Part shown: in pieces, positions 23,791 through 35,306 of the stretch
How positions within the stretch are numbered: position 1 is the first letter of the stretch
How the letters are laid out: each line of letters begins with the position of its first letter
NCBI RefSeq assembly: GCF_000368625.1
Contig: NZ_KB849575.1
Span: 245,904-309,903 of the forward strand
Direction of reading: 5' to 3'
Source of the DNA: Acinetobacter schindleri CIP 107287
Lineage (GTDB): Bacteria; Pseudomonadota; Gammaproteobacteria; Pseudomonadales; Moraxellaceae
DNA length: 64,000 bases
Translations under genes and position numbers: made by a program
The notes under the pieces: generated by a model
What the model was told of the DNA's origin: nothing
Database searches by the model: none
What the model saw: the letters and a program-made list of their open reading frames with translations, nothing else

Positions 23791-25893
23791 ATGATTTTGA
23801 ACGGTAAACATTCCATCTTTAAAAAATCGTGTTTAGCAAGCATGGTGAGTTTGTTATGCATGCCTTCTACCTATGCTTTGCAGCAGTTATCGGATGAATC
23901 TTTAGCAGATACGACAGGGGAAGGGATTGCACTTACTCTAAATGATTTCAAAATGGTATTTCAGGCACCGAATGATGTATCGGCAGGCTCTAGTTATACC
24001 CGTGACATTGATAATCCTGGTCAAGCAGATACAGGTTTCATTCGCATTATTCCTACAGGGGAAAACTATACCCAGTTAGGACAACGTGCCTATGATCGTG
24101 TGTATGCGGATACATACAATAAAAGTGTATTACAGGGGAAAGCAGATCAAAATTATAGTATGCTGTATAAAAATACTTATGACACCACTTATAACTCACA
24201 ATATTCTACATTATTAACTAGTTATAGCGCTAATATCGAGACTGATGCTGAAGCAAAAAGAGAAACCTTTTTGTTAGATACGCGTGAAGCATTGTTCAAG
24301 ACTCCTATTATTCAACAATATTACACACAACGTCTTGCAGATTATAGGAATGGAACATGGGGATGGGATGGTATTTATAAAGATGGCCCAGGATTAGCAA
24401 CAGATGGCACCACAAAACATTCTCTATCATCCGTAAGTCTTGATCCTACAGGTATTTTAGGTTATGAAAAAAAAGCCAAAGAGTATGCCCTTGGTAATAC
24501 TTATGAAATGATTAATTTACTTTATGGTCCAGGTGCATTGACTGCTAATAGTGATCTTACCAATTCGACATTTTATAAAAGTCTAACTAACTTCGTCAGA
24601 TCCGATCAAATTACTGTAACAGTTAATAGTCTGATTTCTAATGAAATTACTCGAGAGCGTCTTGCTGCAGAGTTACGTGCAAAATATAATGCCACTCAGC
24701 TCGCTGAAGATGCTGCAGACGCAGCAACGCAACAAATCTTGGCATTAATTATTGCGGCTGCTGAAGCCAGCGCATTACAGGCGGCAGCAAATTCCCCGGT
24801 CAAATCCTTAAAGACCAAGGCAGATGTTTTTATATACGGTCTGGCATTATCTAAAAGCGATGGTTCTTTAAGTACTCGTTATAGTAATCAAGGATTTAAT
24901 TGGGGAACAGCAAGTAATCCATGGCTATTTCGTGCGGGTACAGAAAATGTCAGACAATTTAAAGATAAAGCAGAGAATTTGGGATACTTGGCATTAGAAG
25001 CTCCCTTGGCCAAAACAGCGTTAGAAGATCCGGCGAATATAGAAAATACATCTTTTAATATTAAACTTGGATTTTGGTCAGATATTTTCTCTCGTGAGTT
25101 AAATTCTAGTCGTGAAGTAAATCCAATTACTGGTGCTCCCATTTCTGGTCTGGACAAAGAGTATCGCTTGCGTACCCAATTTATTGCTAATGGTTTAAGT
25201 TTAAATGGTTCGCAAGTGCTTATGTTCCAGACTTTAGAGTCTGATAACAAGAACTATAACCAGACATTCGGTATGGCAAGCCTACTCCGTTTAAATACCA
25301 ACGATAATCCTGCTGATTTAAGTATCAGACAGACAGATCTAGATCGTAAAGGGATTCGTATAGGCACGGCAACTTTAGATGATTTGGATAGTGAAGTGGC
25401 AACCCCGGCAATGAAACGTGGTTCACTGGCACCTATTTTTCATAATACCGAAGGATTATATTTATATAGCCCGAATATCAACTTGGTACTCGGAAATATG
25501 TACCAACCATTTATTGTGGGTTCGGAAGGTAATAACATTATTCTAGAAGTAACTCGAATTCCTAAAGTTGCTTCGATTTATAACCAGATTTATCAAAACT
25601 ATGGTGATGGACTGGGAACAAGTGATCTAAAGGGTTCTACTTGTAATGTCAACTCATGCGGTACAGCTATTGATATCAAGAGAACAAGTTATCAAGGACG
25701 TAATGCGACTCACAGTAGTATCGCTATTGGAACGACAGAACGCTTGTCGAATAACATGTTAAGAGCTAAAGATGGAGCTGATGCGACAGGTGTAGTTTTT
25801 AAAGGCGTTGATGGATCAATAAAAAATTTAGGTTCTGTCGCAATTGATGGTGTTCTGATTCAACACCTGAAAATTAGAACTACTGGGTTATAA
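23791..25893 (+). CDS. Large secreted protein, DUF6160-like N-terminus (gene 1 of 4)
   Basis: ATG 23791 has AAGGA eight bases upstream; the frame begins two codons earlier at GTG 23785. The 700-residue product has a signal peptide (K-K-S-C-L-A-S-M-V-S-L-L-C-M-P-S-T-Y-A) followed directly by L-Q-Q-L-S-D-E-S-L-A-D-T-T-G-E-G-I. That short motif is shared by all four proteins of this operon and is typical of Acinetobacter DUF6160-type proteins. An Ala-rich helical stretch (A-E-D-A-A-D-A-A-T-Q-Q, near residue 310) lies in the middle and a Cys pair (S-T-C-N-V-N-S-C) near residue 620. The rest looks beta-rich and filamentous. Probably surface or periplasmic; some relatives are annotated as putative pilus-system (Fil) proteins, which is not proof of function. 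Confidence 0.75.
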   Translation: MILNGKHSIFKKSCLASMVSLLCMPSTYALQQLSDESLADTTGEGIALTLNDFKMVFQAPNDVSAGSSYTRDIDNPGQADTGFIRIIPTGENYTQLGQRAYDRVYADTYNKSVLQGKADQNYSMLYKNTYDTTYNSQYSTLLTSYSANIETDAEAKRETFLLDTREALFKTPIIQQYYTQRLADYRNGTWGWDGIYKDGPGLATDGTTKHSLSSVSLDPTGILGYEKKAKEYALGNTYEMINLLYGPGALTANSDLTNSTFYKSLTNFVRSDQITVTVNSLISNEITRERLAAELRAKYNATQLAEDAADAATQQILALIIAAAEASALQAAANSPVKSLKTKADVFIYGLALSKSDGSLSTRYSNQGFNWGTASNPWLFRAGTENVRQFKDKAENLGYLALEAPLAKTALEDPANIENTSFNIKLGFWSDIFSRELNSSREVNPITGAPISGLDKEYRLRTQFIANGLSLNGSQVLMFQTLESDNKNYNQTFGMASLLRLNTNDNPADLSIRQTDLDRKGIRIGTATLDDLDSEVATPAMKRGSLAPIFHNTEGLYLYSPNINLVLGNMYQPFIVGSEGNNIILEVTRIPKVASIYNQIYQNYGDGLGTSDLKGSTCNVNSCGTAIDIKRTSYQGRNATHSSIAIGTTERLSNNMLRAKDGADATGVVFKGVDGSIKNLGSVAIDGVLIQHLKIRTTGL

Positions 25894-25905
25894 GGGAGTA
25901 TGGCA

Positions 25906-26613
25906 ATGTTAAATAGACTTTTTCTCACCTTAAGCCTTGGTATAGCACTCTCTAGTCATGCCAATCTGGTAAGTATGTCCACTGCACAGTTAAATGAAAC
26001 TACGGGTCAGGGAGGAGCAGATTTGAGTTGGACGCTTTCTTTAAACCATGTCTATGCAACAGATATGTCTAAGGAAGATATATACAATAGAAATAATCCA
26101 CTTGAAGTTTTTTATAAATTGAACCCCACTGCATGCGGTGATGATAAAAAATTCTGTCGTCTCGCTATTTCTCCAAATAACCATGTTGATGCTCAAGGAA
26201 ATAAAAAATGGCTCGTATTCAAAGGTATTCAAGGAACAATTCAGATTGATAAATTTTCTATAGACGGTACTACAATTATTAATCATCAAAATAATGCTCA
26301 ATCTGCTATGAAGGTTACATTTTATGACGATAAACCTTTGAAAATACGTAATCTTGGTTTTGAAACCCTAGCCATTGAAACAGGTACCAGTGGTAAAGAA
26401 GGTTATGCCAATACTGGAACTTATACAACTTATATGGATCGAACTTATAAAGCAGATGGAAACCCTGCCGAGGTAGAGCAAAATGTTCCTGATTTTGACT
26501 TAGGTGCTGAAAAAGGATTCATGGGTCTTAACATGCATGGCAATTTACATATGTCGGGAAACCTGAAGATTTTTAGCTACAACTGCACTGGTAATGGAAG
26601 TGGACGCTGTTAA
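25906..26613 (+). CDS. Secreted protein with shared N-terminal motif (gene 2 of 4)
   Basis: The 235-residue product starts MLNRLFLTLSLGIALSSHA (signal peptide), then S-M-S-T-A-Q-L-N-E-T-T-G-Q-G-G, the operon's shared motif. ATG 25906 is preferred over 25900 because GGGAG at 25894-25898 is then seven bases away. It begins 12 bases after the previous stop, so the two are translationally close. Cysteines occur in T-A-C-G-D-D-K-K-F-C and Y-N-C-T-G-N-G-S-G-R-C, probably disulfides. No transmembrane anchor is present. It is the smallest member of the set. Function unknown. Confidence 0.75.
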   Translation: MLNRLFLTLSLGIALSSHANLVSMSTAQLNETTGQGGADLSWTLSLNHVYATDMSKEDIYNRNNPLEVFYKLNPTACGDDKKFCRLAISPNNHVDAQGNKKWLVFKGIQGTIQIDKFSIDGTTIINHQNNAQSAMKVTFYDDKPLKIRNLGFETLAIETGTSGKEGYANTGTYTTYMDRTYKADGNPAEVEQNVPDFDLGAEKGFMGLNMHGNLHMSGNLKIFSYNCTGNGSGRC

Positions 26614-26644
26614 GTACAGGTAGAAATAAGCACAGGAATCAAGC

Positions 26645-28879
26645 ATGAAAAAAATAATAAAATTAAAATTGCTCACATTAAGTATCTGTTTAGCTCATCA
26701 GGCGTATGCACTTGAACAAATTGAAGAGCGTGATTTAAGTGGTGTAACTGGTCAAGATGGTATTATTATTACACATGAAATATCACATGCTACTATTAAC
26801 CAGTTGAATTGGTATGATCCGAATCCTGCTGCTAACCAGAAGATGGGCTTGGGGCTACATAATGTTAAAATTAATGGTGTAGATGACAAACCAATAATAA
26901 GCCAGTTGGCAATTGATCTAGGAGGTACGGATCGAGGTACTGGATTACATATTGATGCTAGCCTAGCACCTTTTAACATAATCGCAGACTTAAATCTGGT
27001 CAAAAAGCAATGTGTTGGGAGTACGTGCTCAACGGCATTGACTCAAAGCTTAGGACAGTTGGGAATAAGCACTAAAACACCAATTGGACTTGTGTTGAAG
27101 ACATCGGCAGGGCTGTTTAATATTAATGATACAGCCTATATGGATTTTCAACTTCAAAATGCCAATATTAGTCATAAACTTGGTAATAACAGCCTGATTT
27201 TAAATGATCTGAATTTTAATTTTGCTGGTTCGGGTTACATGTATCTGTCTGAACATGACGGTATTGTCTTAGCTACTAATAACGGCTTACAGGATCATTA
27301 TATTGATTTAGGCCGTGTTGCAGATACGACTGATGTATCTCCTGAACGTAATAAGGCGACGAATCCTGGACTGAATCTTGACTTGCGTTATCAGGCTAAT
27401 GGTCAAACAAAAAATATTATGCGCATGGGAGCATCAGGTGCACTCACTAATGCAAGGTTATCTGTAGGTGCAAATCAAGAAGGCATCACCGATTTTGGGA
27501 CAGCAGGACGTTTAAATGGTGGTAATACCACCGCTAATAATAGTTATGATGCTATAGGTACAGGTGGCTTGCGTCTTGGCATGTCCGCAGAATTTAGTAG
27601 TGAGAGTGATACGAATCGTCCAGATCAGTTAAAACCAACCACACTTGAAATCGGCCATACAGGTAAAGACAGTTACGCAGTAGAGTTTTCCAATTTAAGA
27701 CCATTAACAACCCATGATGCAAATGGTAGCGCACATAAAAAGAATGCTTATATTGACTTTGGTAATATCTATATTAATACCATTCAGGCGAATAACTTAG
27801 ATTTCCAAATTAATAATAAAATCAAGCAAACTCTGGGCAAAGACAATAATATTGTCCAGCAAATACTTTCAGATGGCCAAAATAACTCGAATTTTGCCTT
27901 AATTGCCATACGGGATATGGATTTCCAATCCATAGCGGCTAAAGCACGATTCATATCAGATAATTCACTTGCTGAACTTGGCGGTAGCGGGGGAACTTGG
28001 GGGATTGGTATTCCAATTTATAATTTAAATGCCAATGTTGCTTTGTCTGGAACACAATATGGACCTGAAGATAAATATGGTATCGCTTACAACATCACAG
28101 CTTCCACTGAAGGTTATGGCATAGACACTAAAACTAAGTTACCAAGTACTACTTCAATGATTCTGATTGATGGTCAAGATGGTGTACATGGTGAGGCGGT
28201 TAACTATTATGCTGGCTTTAGAAATATAGATGCGCTCATTCAGTCTGAAGGCGTGATAGGTTATGAGGACGAAGGTATTTATATACGAGCCGATAAATTG
28301 CTAATAGCAGCAAATGCTGAGCTGGCAATTGGTCAATTACCAGGTTCTAAATATAACTGTCAGGTGGGTACAGGAAATAACTGTGGTCAGTTGGTGCCTT
28401 TTGATAACTTTTCCAAGCGTGATGATGTCCTCACTAATATTGCCTTTAAACTGGATGGCAATGGGGAGTTAATGATCATTCCAGGTGTGGATCCAACTCC
28501 TTCCTCTCCAAATAGCAATTTTCTCTCATTTGATGCTAACTTCAAATTTAGACCTTTAAGCGTCGAAGAAAAAGCTGATAGTAATAACTTGGGCAGTTAT
28601 TTTAGTTTGAGTAATATAGATGGCCCAGAAGATAATTTGAAGATTTCAGCAATCAATTTTAATCGTATGGAAGGGCATTTAGCACTTAAAGCTAAAGTTA
28701 AGCTCAGTGCTGATACTGTGACTTTAGATAATCAGGTTCATTTGAACAAAAGCAAGGATATCAATCAGCCATTTCGAACTAATTTTGCTATGTTGACTAA
28801 TAATAAAATGCAAAATATGGCCAATATTGCCATTACAGGTGGCACCTTGCGCAGCACTATGGGAATCACACCGCGCTAG
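26645..28879 (+). CDS. Large secreted protein with shared N-terminal motif (gene 3 of 4)
   Basis: The 744-residue product has a signal peptide (K-L-K-L-L-T-L-S-I-C-L-A-H-Q-A-Y-A) followed by L-E-Q-I-E-E-R-D-L-S-G-V-T-G-Q-D-G. AGGA precedes ATG and the gene starts 31 bases after gene 2. The body has many short beta-type repeats rich in Asn, Gly and Thr, with Cys pairs (K-K-Q-C-V-G-S-T-C and Y-N-C-Q-V-G-T-G-N-N-C). The C-terminus ends S-T-M-G-I-T-P-R with no anchor or autotransporter barrel. A structural surface or filament role is inferred from the pattern only. Confidence 0.75.
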   Translation: MKKIIKLKLLTLSICLAHQAYALEQIEERDLSGVTGQDGIIITHEISHATINQLNWYDPNPAANQKMGLGLHNVKINGVDDKPIISQLAIDLGGTDRGTGLHIDASLAPFNIIADLNLVKKQCVGSTCSTALTQSLGQLGISTKTPIGLVLKTSAGLFNINDTAYMDFQLQNANISHKLGNNSLILNDLNFNFAGSGYMYLSEHDGIVLATNNGLQDHYIDLGRVADTTDVSPERNKATNPGLNLDLRYQANGQTKNIMRMGASGALTNARLSVGANQEGITDFGTAGRLNGGNTTANNSYDAIGTGGLRLGMSAEFSSESDTNRPDQLKPTTLEIGHTGKDSYAVEFSNLRPLTTHDANGSAHKKNAYIDFGNIYINTIQANNLDFQINNKIKQTLGKDNNIVQQILSDGQNNSNFALIAIRDMDFQSIAAKARFISDNSLAELGGSGGTWGIGIPIYNLNANVALSGTQYGPEDKYGIAYNITASTEGYGIDTKTKLPSTTSMILIDGQDGVHGEAVNYYAGFRNIDALIQSEGVIGYEDEGIYIRADKLLIAANAELAIGQLPGSKYNCQVGTGNNCGQLVPFDNFSKRDDVLTNIAFKLDGNGELMIIPGVDPTPSSPNSNFLSFDANFKFRPLSVEEKADSNNLGSYFSLSNIDGPEDNLKISAINFNRMEGHLALKAKVKLSADTVTLDNQVHLNKSKDINQPFRTNFAMLTNNKMQNMANIAITGGTLRSTMGITPR

Positions 28880-28901
28880 GTATAAATACAGGAATATAAT
28901 T

Positions 28902-30308
28902 ATGAAAAAAATGATTTTAAGCACTCTTTTTGTCTCAATTTTAGCGAGTGCTAATCCTGCTTTAGGTATGACTTCTTTGAATGATCAAGAATTGTCAGCT
29001 GTAGAAGGACAAGCTTTGTTAAATATGGAAAAAAATTACGATGCTTCACAAGGCCTGAATTTCTTTAAACTGAGTATTGAAGCGATCATGGAACTCAATG
29101 CTAACATTAAGAGTTTGCAGCTTGGATGTGGTGGTGATAATGGTGCACAGGGTTGTGATATTGATATTTCGAATATTGCTCTCAGTGGTTATACTTCTAA
29201 GACAGATCAGACAGGAAGCCCGTTGTTTGAGGGAGATCGTGCTGCTACTAGTGCTGAGATCACCAATCCATTTCTGGAGTTTGCAATTAAAGGAGATAGT
29301 GCTGCAACGCGTGAAGTTGTAGGATTTCGCTTAGGAGCAGAAAAGATACTAGGCTTATTAACTTTAGGAACTGAAAATACGCAAAATCCAACAGATGGTA
29401 TCAAAAGTTTCAGTGGGTATATGAAGATGGCACAAACTACTGGTCACTCTTTTACTAAAAAGGCAACCTTTGGCGCTAGTTCAGATCAAATCATACAAGG
29501 TAACTTGACTGCATTGGGGCAAGACCGAACTTATACCAGTAAGCCCGGTGCTGAAGGTCATACTGGTATTACTGTCCCTTCGATGCGTGCAGACTTTGTG
29601 ATGCCAGAAACAATAGTAACAGGTAGGCGTATCAATTCTGCAACTGTATATGGTATTCGTTCTACTTTGAAATCTATTCCGCTTGCTGCAGCAGAATCTG
29701 GGAAATCTTTACCAGGTGAAGTGGTAGGAACTCCAGACTTTAGTAAAGATCAGTTATATGTAGAGTTTCCAGCCCTGATTAAACTTGGTTCATTAGAGGT
29801 AGGGGATCACTCCTTTTTCAAAATGAGTAAAGGATCAACACTTGAGAACCTGAATTTGGATATTACTTTTGTTCAGGCACTCAATATGATTCATAATATT
29901 CCTTTAAGTGGTAGTGGTGGGTATTTATCTCTACAAAAAAATCCAGTACATTGGTTGGGTGCAGATGATGCGGATACTGCTCAATCAGGGTGGTGGATGT
30001 CTTTTAAAGATCCAATTCAACTGGGGCATTTACAGACTTTAGAACAAGTAGATGTATCTGCCGTATTGCCACAAGTTGCTGAAGCACTTACAACCGAATT
30101 AATGCAATCTTATCATAATGTTGATGTAAACTTACTTGAGGCTCTAGGCTCACTGGCAAAAGTACCTATTGAACGTAAGATGAATATTAACGTTGGTCCT
30201 TATACTAATTATACCAATGGTTCACCAGCAACTCTAACTCTAAAAAATCAGATTTTAAGTAACCAGTCAGTTACACCCAACTGTTTCGGTGGTCACAAAT
30301 TCTGCTAA
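28902..30308 (+). CDS. Secreted protein with shared N-terminal motif (gene 4 of 4)
   Basis: ATG 28902 (MKKMILSTLFVSILASANP, signal peptide) is preferred to the longer frame opening at 28827, which overlaps gene 3. AGGA lies eight bases upstream, and the gap from gene 3 is 22 bases. The mature 450 or so residues start M-T-S-L-N-D-Q-E-L-S-A-V-E-G-Q. Cysteines lie in L-G-C-G-G-D-N-G-A-Q-G-C-D near residue 85 and in the C-terminal N-C-F-G-G-H-K-F-C. A strong bidirectional terminator ends the operon. No enzymatic motif was seen. Confidence 0.75.
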   Translation: MKKMILSTLFVSILASANPALGMTSLNDQELSAVEGQALLNMEKNYDASQGLNFFKLSIEAIMELNANIKSLQLGCGGDNGAQGCDIDISNIALSGYTSKTDQTGSPLFEGDRAATSAEITNPFLEFAIKGDSAATREVVGFRLGAEKILGLLTLGTENTQNPTDGIKSFSGYMKMAQTTGHSFTKKATFGASSDQIIQGNLTALGQDRTYTSKPGAEGHTGITVPSMRADFVMPETIVTGRRINSATVYGIRSTLKSIPLAAAESGKSLPGEVVGTPDFSKDQLYVEFPALIKLGSLEVGDHSFFKMSKGSTLENLNLDITFVQALNMIHNIPLSGSGGYLSLQKNPVHWLGADDADTAQSGWWMSFKDPIQLGHLQTLEQVDVSAVLPQVAEALTTELMQSYHNVDVNLLEALGSLAKVPIERKMNINVGPYTNYTNGSPATLTLKNQILSNQSVTPNCFGGHKFC

Positions 30309-30316
30309 TACAATAT

Positions 30317-30349
30317 AAAAAAATCCCGCATTTCGTGGGATTTTTTTAT
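30317..30349. terminator. Bidirectional terminator
   Basis: AAAAAAATCCCGC / GTGGGATTTTTTT hairpin between the converging secreted-protein operon and proS. Confidence 0.92.
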
Positions 30350-30362
30350 ATTCAGAAAAAAA

Positions 30363-32081
30363 TTATTTTGCAATTTTTGCTAATAACTCTTCTTTAGAAA
30401 GGTTGACTGATTCAGCATCACGGCGACCTTTATATTCAAAAGTGCCTGCATCCAGACCTTTTTCACCAATCACGATACGGTGTGGAATACCAGTTAGCTC
30501 AAGGTCAGAGAATTTTACCCCTGGACGTTCATTACGATCATCCAGCAGTACGTCATAACCTGCAGCTTGAAGCTCTGCATAAAGCGCTTCAGCAGCTTCT
30601 AAAGTACGCGGTGATTTGTGCGCATTCATCGGCACAATGGCAACTTCAAATGGTGCAATTGCAGCTGGCCAGATGATGCCTTTCTCATCATAGTTTTGCT
30701 CAATTGCAGACGCAACCACACGAGTCACACCGATACCGTAACAACCCATCGTTACAGTAAATGGCTTACCATCTTCACCAAGGACTTTACAGCCTAACGC
30801 TTCTGAGTATTTTTTGCCTAACTGGAAGATATGACCGACTTCGATACCACGCTTGATTTGAAGCGTGCCTTTACCATCTGGAGATGGATCACCTTCAACT
30901 ACATTACGCAGGTCATAAACCTCAGTAAATTGTGCGTCACGGTCCCAGTTTACACCAGTCGCATGCTTGTCAGCTTCGTTTGCACCCGAAACGAAGTCAG
31001 ACAGTACAGAAGCAGCACGGTCAGCAATGACCGTAATCCCTTTTTCTACCAGACCTTGTGGACCTACAAAACCTGCCGTTAAGCCAAGTTCAGCAAGTTG
31101 AGCTTCAGTTGCAAACGCTAAAGGAGCAGCAATTTGTGGATGCTTTTCAGCTTTAATTTCATTCAGTTCGTGGTCGCCACGAAGGAACAAAGCAACAACT
31201 GGAGCAGGCTGATCCGCTTCTTTTGCAACGCCTTGAACGAGGAGAGCTTTCACTGAATGTGCAGGATCAGTACCCAGGAAGTGAGATACATCAGCAATGG
31301 TTTTTTGATTTGGCGTGTCAACAACTTTTAATTCTTGAGCGGGTGCAGCGCGTTCACCAACCAGAACTGCTTCAGCCATTTCGATGTTGGCTGCATAATC
31401 CGATTCAGTCGAGAATGCGATGTCATCTTCGCCGCTTGAAGCCAGGACGTGGAATTCGTGAGAACCTGAACCACCAATTGAACCAGTATCCGCCTGTACT
31501 GGACGGAAATTTAAACCTAAACGGGTAAAGATTTTGCAGTACGCATCATACATCTTGTCGTAAGTTTCTTGCAGTGATTCCTGGTCTGCGTGAAAAGAAT
31601 ATGCATCTTTCATGATGAATTCACGTGAACGCATTACACCAAAACGTGGACGAATTTCGTCCCGGAATTTAGTCTGTACTTGATAGAAATTGGCAGGCAA
31701 TTGCTTATAGCTTTTTAACTCATTGCGCGCAAGATCAGTAATGACTTCTTCGTGTGTAGGACCAAGTACGAAATCATTGGTATGACGGTCTTTGAAACGA
31801 AGCAGTTCAGGACCATATTGAACATAACGGCCAGATTCTTCCCAAAGTGAAGCAGGCTGAGTTACCGGCATCAACACCTGTAATGAACCAGCACGATCCA
31901 TTTCTTCGCGAACGATCGCTTCAACTTTATTTAATACGCGAACGCCCATCGGCAGCCAGGTATATAAACCTGAAGCCAACTTACGAATCATACCGGCACG
32001 AAGCATTAGCTGATGTGAAATAACTTCAGCATCGTTCGGGGTTTCTCTCAACGTTGCAAATAAAAAGCGACTCGCGCGCAT
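30363..32081 (-). CDS. proS: Proline-tRNA ligase
   Basis: Cytoplasmic class II prolyl-tRNA synthetase of 572 residues, the length of the E. coli enzyme. Motif 2 lies in [19 protein letters not shown] (about residues 136-154). The bacterial editing insertion, which clears mis-charged alanine, spans about residues 225-405. Motif 3 is in G-C-Y-G-I-G-V-T-R near residue 445, followed by the anticodon-binding domain. The start is M-R-A-S-R-F with AGGA eight bases upstream. It catalyses proline attachment to tRNA-Pro. Confidence 0.98.
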   Translation of the reverse strand: MRASRFLFATLRETPNDAEVISHQLMLRAGMIRKLASGLYTWLPMGVRVLNKVEAIVREEMDRAGSLQVLMPVTQPASLWEESGRYVQYGPELLRFKDRHTNDFVLGPTHEEVITDLARNELKSYKQLPANFYQVQTKFRDEIRPRFGVMRSREFIMKDAYSFHADQESLQETYDKMYDAYCKIFTRLGLNFRPVQADTGSIGGSGSHEFHVLASSGEDDIAFSTESDYAANIEMAEAVLVGERAAPAQELKVVDTPNQKTIADVSHFLGTDPAHSVKALLVQGVAKEADQPAPVVALFLRGDHELNEIKAEKHPQIAAPLAFATEAQLAELGLTAGFVGPQGLVEKGITVIADRAASVLSDFVSGANEADKHATGVNWDRDAQFTEVYDLRNVVEGDPSPDGKGTLQIKRGIEVGHIFQLGKKYSEALGCKVLGEDGKPFTVTMGCYGIGVTRVVASAIEQNYDEKGIIWPAAIAPFEVAIVPMNAHKSPRTLEAAEALYAELQAAGYDVLLDDRNERPGVKFSDLELTGIPHRIVIGEKGLDAGTFEYKGRRDAESVNLSKEELLAKIAK

Positions 32082-32124
32082 GGAAACTGTCCTAAAAAAT
32101 TAAGCGTTAAAGCAGAGATTATAC

Positions 32125-32160
32125 AATAAAAAATGAGGTGAACATTTCAGAATGTCACCC
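32125..32160 (-). terminator. Probable terminator of the RND efflux operon
   Basis: On the minus strand GGTGACATT / AATGTTCACC with one bulge, followed by TCATTTTTTATT, about 20 bases past the permease stop. Confidence 0.65.
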
Positions 32161-32177
32161 CACTGTTATGCAATAAA

Positions 32178-35100
32178 TTATGACATGATTTTACGTGTAT
32201 GGCGCAGCATAAAATTTTTAAAGTCCTCTAAATAAGTAAAGATGACTGGAACAACGACTAAGGTCAGTAGGGTAGAGGTGATCACCCCACCAATCACCGC
32301 ATGTGCCATAGGTGCACTCTGTTCACCACCTTCACCGAGTCCAAGTGCCAAAGGAACCATACCCATGACCATAGCACTCGTTGTCATCAGGATTGGACGT
32401 AAACGGGTTTTACCGGAAGCGATAATGGCTTCATAGCGATCTTCACCACGGTCCATGGCTTTCTTGATGAAGTCAATCAGCAGGATAGCATTTTTGGTCA
32501 CTAGACCCATTAACATAATGATCCCGATGATCGAGAACAGGTTCATGGTCGAGTTAAACAGGAACAGGGCTAGGAATACACCAATCAAGGACAAGGGCAA
32601 TGAAGCCATAATTGCAGCTGGGTGAATAAAGCTGTTGAACTGTGAACCTAATACAATATAAATAAATACAATCGATAAGGTAATCGCAGTCAGGGCATAA
32701 CCTGCAGATTCAGCCATATCCGCATTCGAACCTTGGGTATCAAAACTATAGCCGGGTGGTAAGTCAAAATCAGCCTGTACCTTGCTAATGTCCGTACCGA
32801 TATCACCTGCAGGACGACCAGCAGTATTGGCTTCTACCAAGACTTCACGCGCCAGATCACGACGGTTAATCTGGGATGCTCCAAGTTTTTCCTCAAATTT
32901 TGTCACACTTGAGAGGGGAACCATGATTGGTTGACCATTCGCATCAGTCTTATTTGATGTGAGATACATATTTTGTAAGTCACTTGGTAGAGTACGTTTA
33001 TCTTCAGTCAGACGTAGATTCACGTCATAGGTTTCACCTTTTTCATCTTGCCAAGAGGTGACATCATCACCAGCAATTAACGGACGTATGACATTGGCAA
33101 TCTGATTGACTGAAAGACCAAGATCACTTGCCAGTACACGATTGACCTGTACACTTAGAGTAGGCTTGGGTTCTTTCAATGAACTTTCAAGGTCAACCAC
33201 ACCCTCTACTTTGCTAATCTCTGCCATAAAGCGGTCAGAAATTTTTTGTAATTCATCCAGATCTGGCCCTTTAATAGAGATCATGATGGGCTTTTGCCCA
33301 CCAGAAACAGTTTCGTCTGCGGAGGCGACTGAAGTAATGGTAATCCCACCTACAGACTGCAAGCGCTCACGGAATTCATTGTTAAGGTCGTTCAGAGTTT
33401 TTTCACGTTCAGTCCGTGGCGTCACGGTGACGCGTAGACTGACATGGTTTTTGCCCCGGTCGGTAACCCCATTAATGACGCCATAAGTCGCACGTACATC
33501 CGGATGTTTACGGATGATCTGATCAACCTGCTGGAGTTTGGCTTGAGAATACTCCAGAGATGAATCAACCGGAGTTTCGAATTTAATCCGGATTTCACCT
33601 TTGTCTGGCACAGGTACAAATTCGGTACCAATCAATTTGGAAAGTCCGAGAGCACCGAATAGAGAAGCAACCGCAATCAGAATCGTGATTAATCTAAAAC
33701 GCAGTGCCAGTTTGAGTAATTTCTCGTAGACATCGCTTAAGCCATCGAGCTTATTGGAAATCCAGGTAAAAAAGCGTTTTACCGCGTTGGGTTTTTTATT
33801 TGGGTCCTTTTTACGCTCTGCCCAATGCGCAGACAGCATTGGATCCAGGGTAAAGCTGACAAACATGGAAATCAGCACAGCGGTACTCACCGCGACGCCA
33901 AATTGGAAGAAGAAACGACCAATAATACCGCCCATAAAAGCAACGGGTAAAAATACTGCAACAATGGTCAGAGTTGTGGCGAGAACAGCCAGACCAATTT
34001 CTTTGGTGCCATCCAGAGCGGCAGTGACATGGTCTTTGCCCATATCACTGTGACGTACAATATTTTCCCGGACCACAATGGCATCATCAATCAACAGACC
34101 AATACTGAGCGAAAGTGCCAGCAGCGTCATCATATTGATGGTGAAACCAAAGGCCCAGATAAAGGTTAAGGTACCAAGCAGGGCAATCGGTAAAGTAAGG
34201 CCAGTAATGACAGTAGAACGGAAAGAACCTAAAAATAGCAATACGATCAGTACTGCAAGCACAGCCCCTTCAATGATGGTTCGTGCCACATCGCCAATCG
34301 TTCCACGAATGCTTTTGGAGGAATCAACCACCACTTGCAAGGTCGTACCTTGCGGGAGCTGGGCTTTAATGCTTTCTAAAGTTTTATAAGTTTCATCGAC
34401 AACTTCAATAACATTAGAGTCAGAACTACGCAGAATATCAATAGCCACTGCTGCCTTGCCATCCAGGAAAGCACCTGTTTCCAGTTCGGCCTGACTATCC
34501 TCAATCTTGGCAACCTGTTTCAGGAAAATAGGCGCACCATTTTTATTGGCAATGACCAGATCCCCAAAGGCTTGTGGATGCAGCACTTTGGAATTGATTT
34601 CAATCACCAGCTCTGAATTACCAGATTTCAGCGTACCACCAGGAACTTCAACATTTTCAGATTTCAGTGTGTTAATGACACTGTCTACACCAATCCTAAA
34701 AGCTTGTAATTTTTGTGGTTCAACCTGAATACGGATCTGACGCTGGGCATCACCGAGCAGGTTGACTGTACCCACACCGGGAACAGTACGTAGCTGCGGT
34801 ACAATACGTTGATCAAGATAAGAACTTAATGATTTGAGATCCATTTTGTCGGATTCAAATACAATCGACATGACTGCATTGGCAGATGGGTCATAACGCT
34901 CAACCACGGGTTCCTGAATTTCATCACGAAAATCAGCAGTAACAGACGCAATTTTATCTCGCACATCCTGTGCAGCAGTGGTTGATGGTACATCCAGATT
35001 AAATTCTGCCGTAATCATCGACAGGCCTTCACTGGATTGTGAAATCACTTGCTTAAGGCCAGAAATGGTATTGATCTGGTCTTCCAGTTTTTTGGTGATC

Positions 35101-35285
35101 TCAGATTCAACCGTTTCAGGAGAAGCACCTGGATAGTTGGTATAGACCACCACAAAGGGAAAATCCACATCTGGAAACTCTTCCACACCCATACGTTGCC
35201 AGGAAGCGAGGCCCAGTACCATCAGACAGAACATCATCATGATGGTAAATACAGGAAACTTCACACTAATACGCGTCAACCACAT
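32178..35285 (-). CDS. RND-family multidrug efflux permease (HAE1 type)
   Basis: Inner-membrane proton-driven pump of 1035 residues, close to the AcrB family length. It has the N-terminal helix plus large periplasmic loop arrangement in two halves. The essential acidic pair of the fourth helix is in [12 protein letters not shown] (about residues 394-405). [10 protein letters not shown] marks the tenth-helix lysine (about residue 933). A periplasmic adaptor gene lies 21 bases upstream on the same strand. No outer-membrane channel gene is adjacent, so a shared TolC-type protein is needed. Substrates cannot be read from sequence. Confidence 0.92.
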   Translation of the reverse strand: MWLTRISVKFPVFTIMMMFCLMVLGLASWQRMGVEEFPDVDFPFVVVYTNYPGASPETVESEITKKLEDQINTISGLKQVISQSSEGLSMITAEFNLDVPSTTAAQDVRDKIASVTADFRDEIQEPVVERYDPSANAVMSIVFESDKMDLKSLSSYLDQRIVPQLRTVPGVGTVNLLGDAQRQIRIQVEPQKLQAFRIGVDSVINTLKSENVEVPGGTLKSGNSELVIEINSKVLHPQAFGDLVIANKNGAPIFLKQVAKIEDSQAELETGAFLDGKAAVAIDILRSSDSNVIEVVDETYKTLESIKAQLPQGTTLQVVVDSSKSIRGTIGDVARTIIEGAVLAVLIVLLFLGSFRSTVITGLTLPIALLGTLTFIWAFGFTINMMTLLALSLSIGLLIDDAIVVRENIVRHSDMGKDHVTAALDGTKEIGLAVLATTLTIVAVFLPVAFMGGIIGRFFFQFGVAVSTAVLISMFVSFTLDPMLSAHWAERKKDPNKKPNAVKRFFTWISNKLDGLSDVYEKLLKLALRFRLITILIAVASLFGALGLSKLIGTEFVPVPDKGEIRIKFETPVDSSLEYSQAKLQQVDQIIRKHPDVRATYGVINGVTDRGKNHVSLRVTVTPRTEREKTLNDLNNEFRERLQSVGGITITSVASADETVSGGQKPIMISIKGPDLDELQKISDRFMAEISKVEGVVDLESSLKEPKPTLSVQVNRVLASDLGLSVNQIANVIRPLIAGDDVTSWQDEKGETYDVNLRLTEDKRTLPSDLQNMYLTSNKTDANGQPIMVPLSSVTKFEEKLGASQINRRDLAREVLVEANTAGRPAGDIGTDISKVQADFDLPPGYSFDTQGSNADMAESAGYALTAITLSIVFIYIVLGSQFNSFIHPAAIMASLPLSLIGVFLALFLFNSTMNLFSIIGIIMLMGLVTKNAILLIDFIKKAMDRGEDRYEAIIASGKTRLRPILMTTSAMVMGMVPLALGLGEGGEQSAPMAHAVIGGVITSTLLTLVVVPVIFTYLEDFKNFMLRHTRKIMS

Positions 35286-35306
35286 CTTGATAATCCTTTT
35301 ATGATT

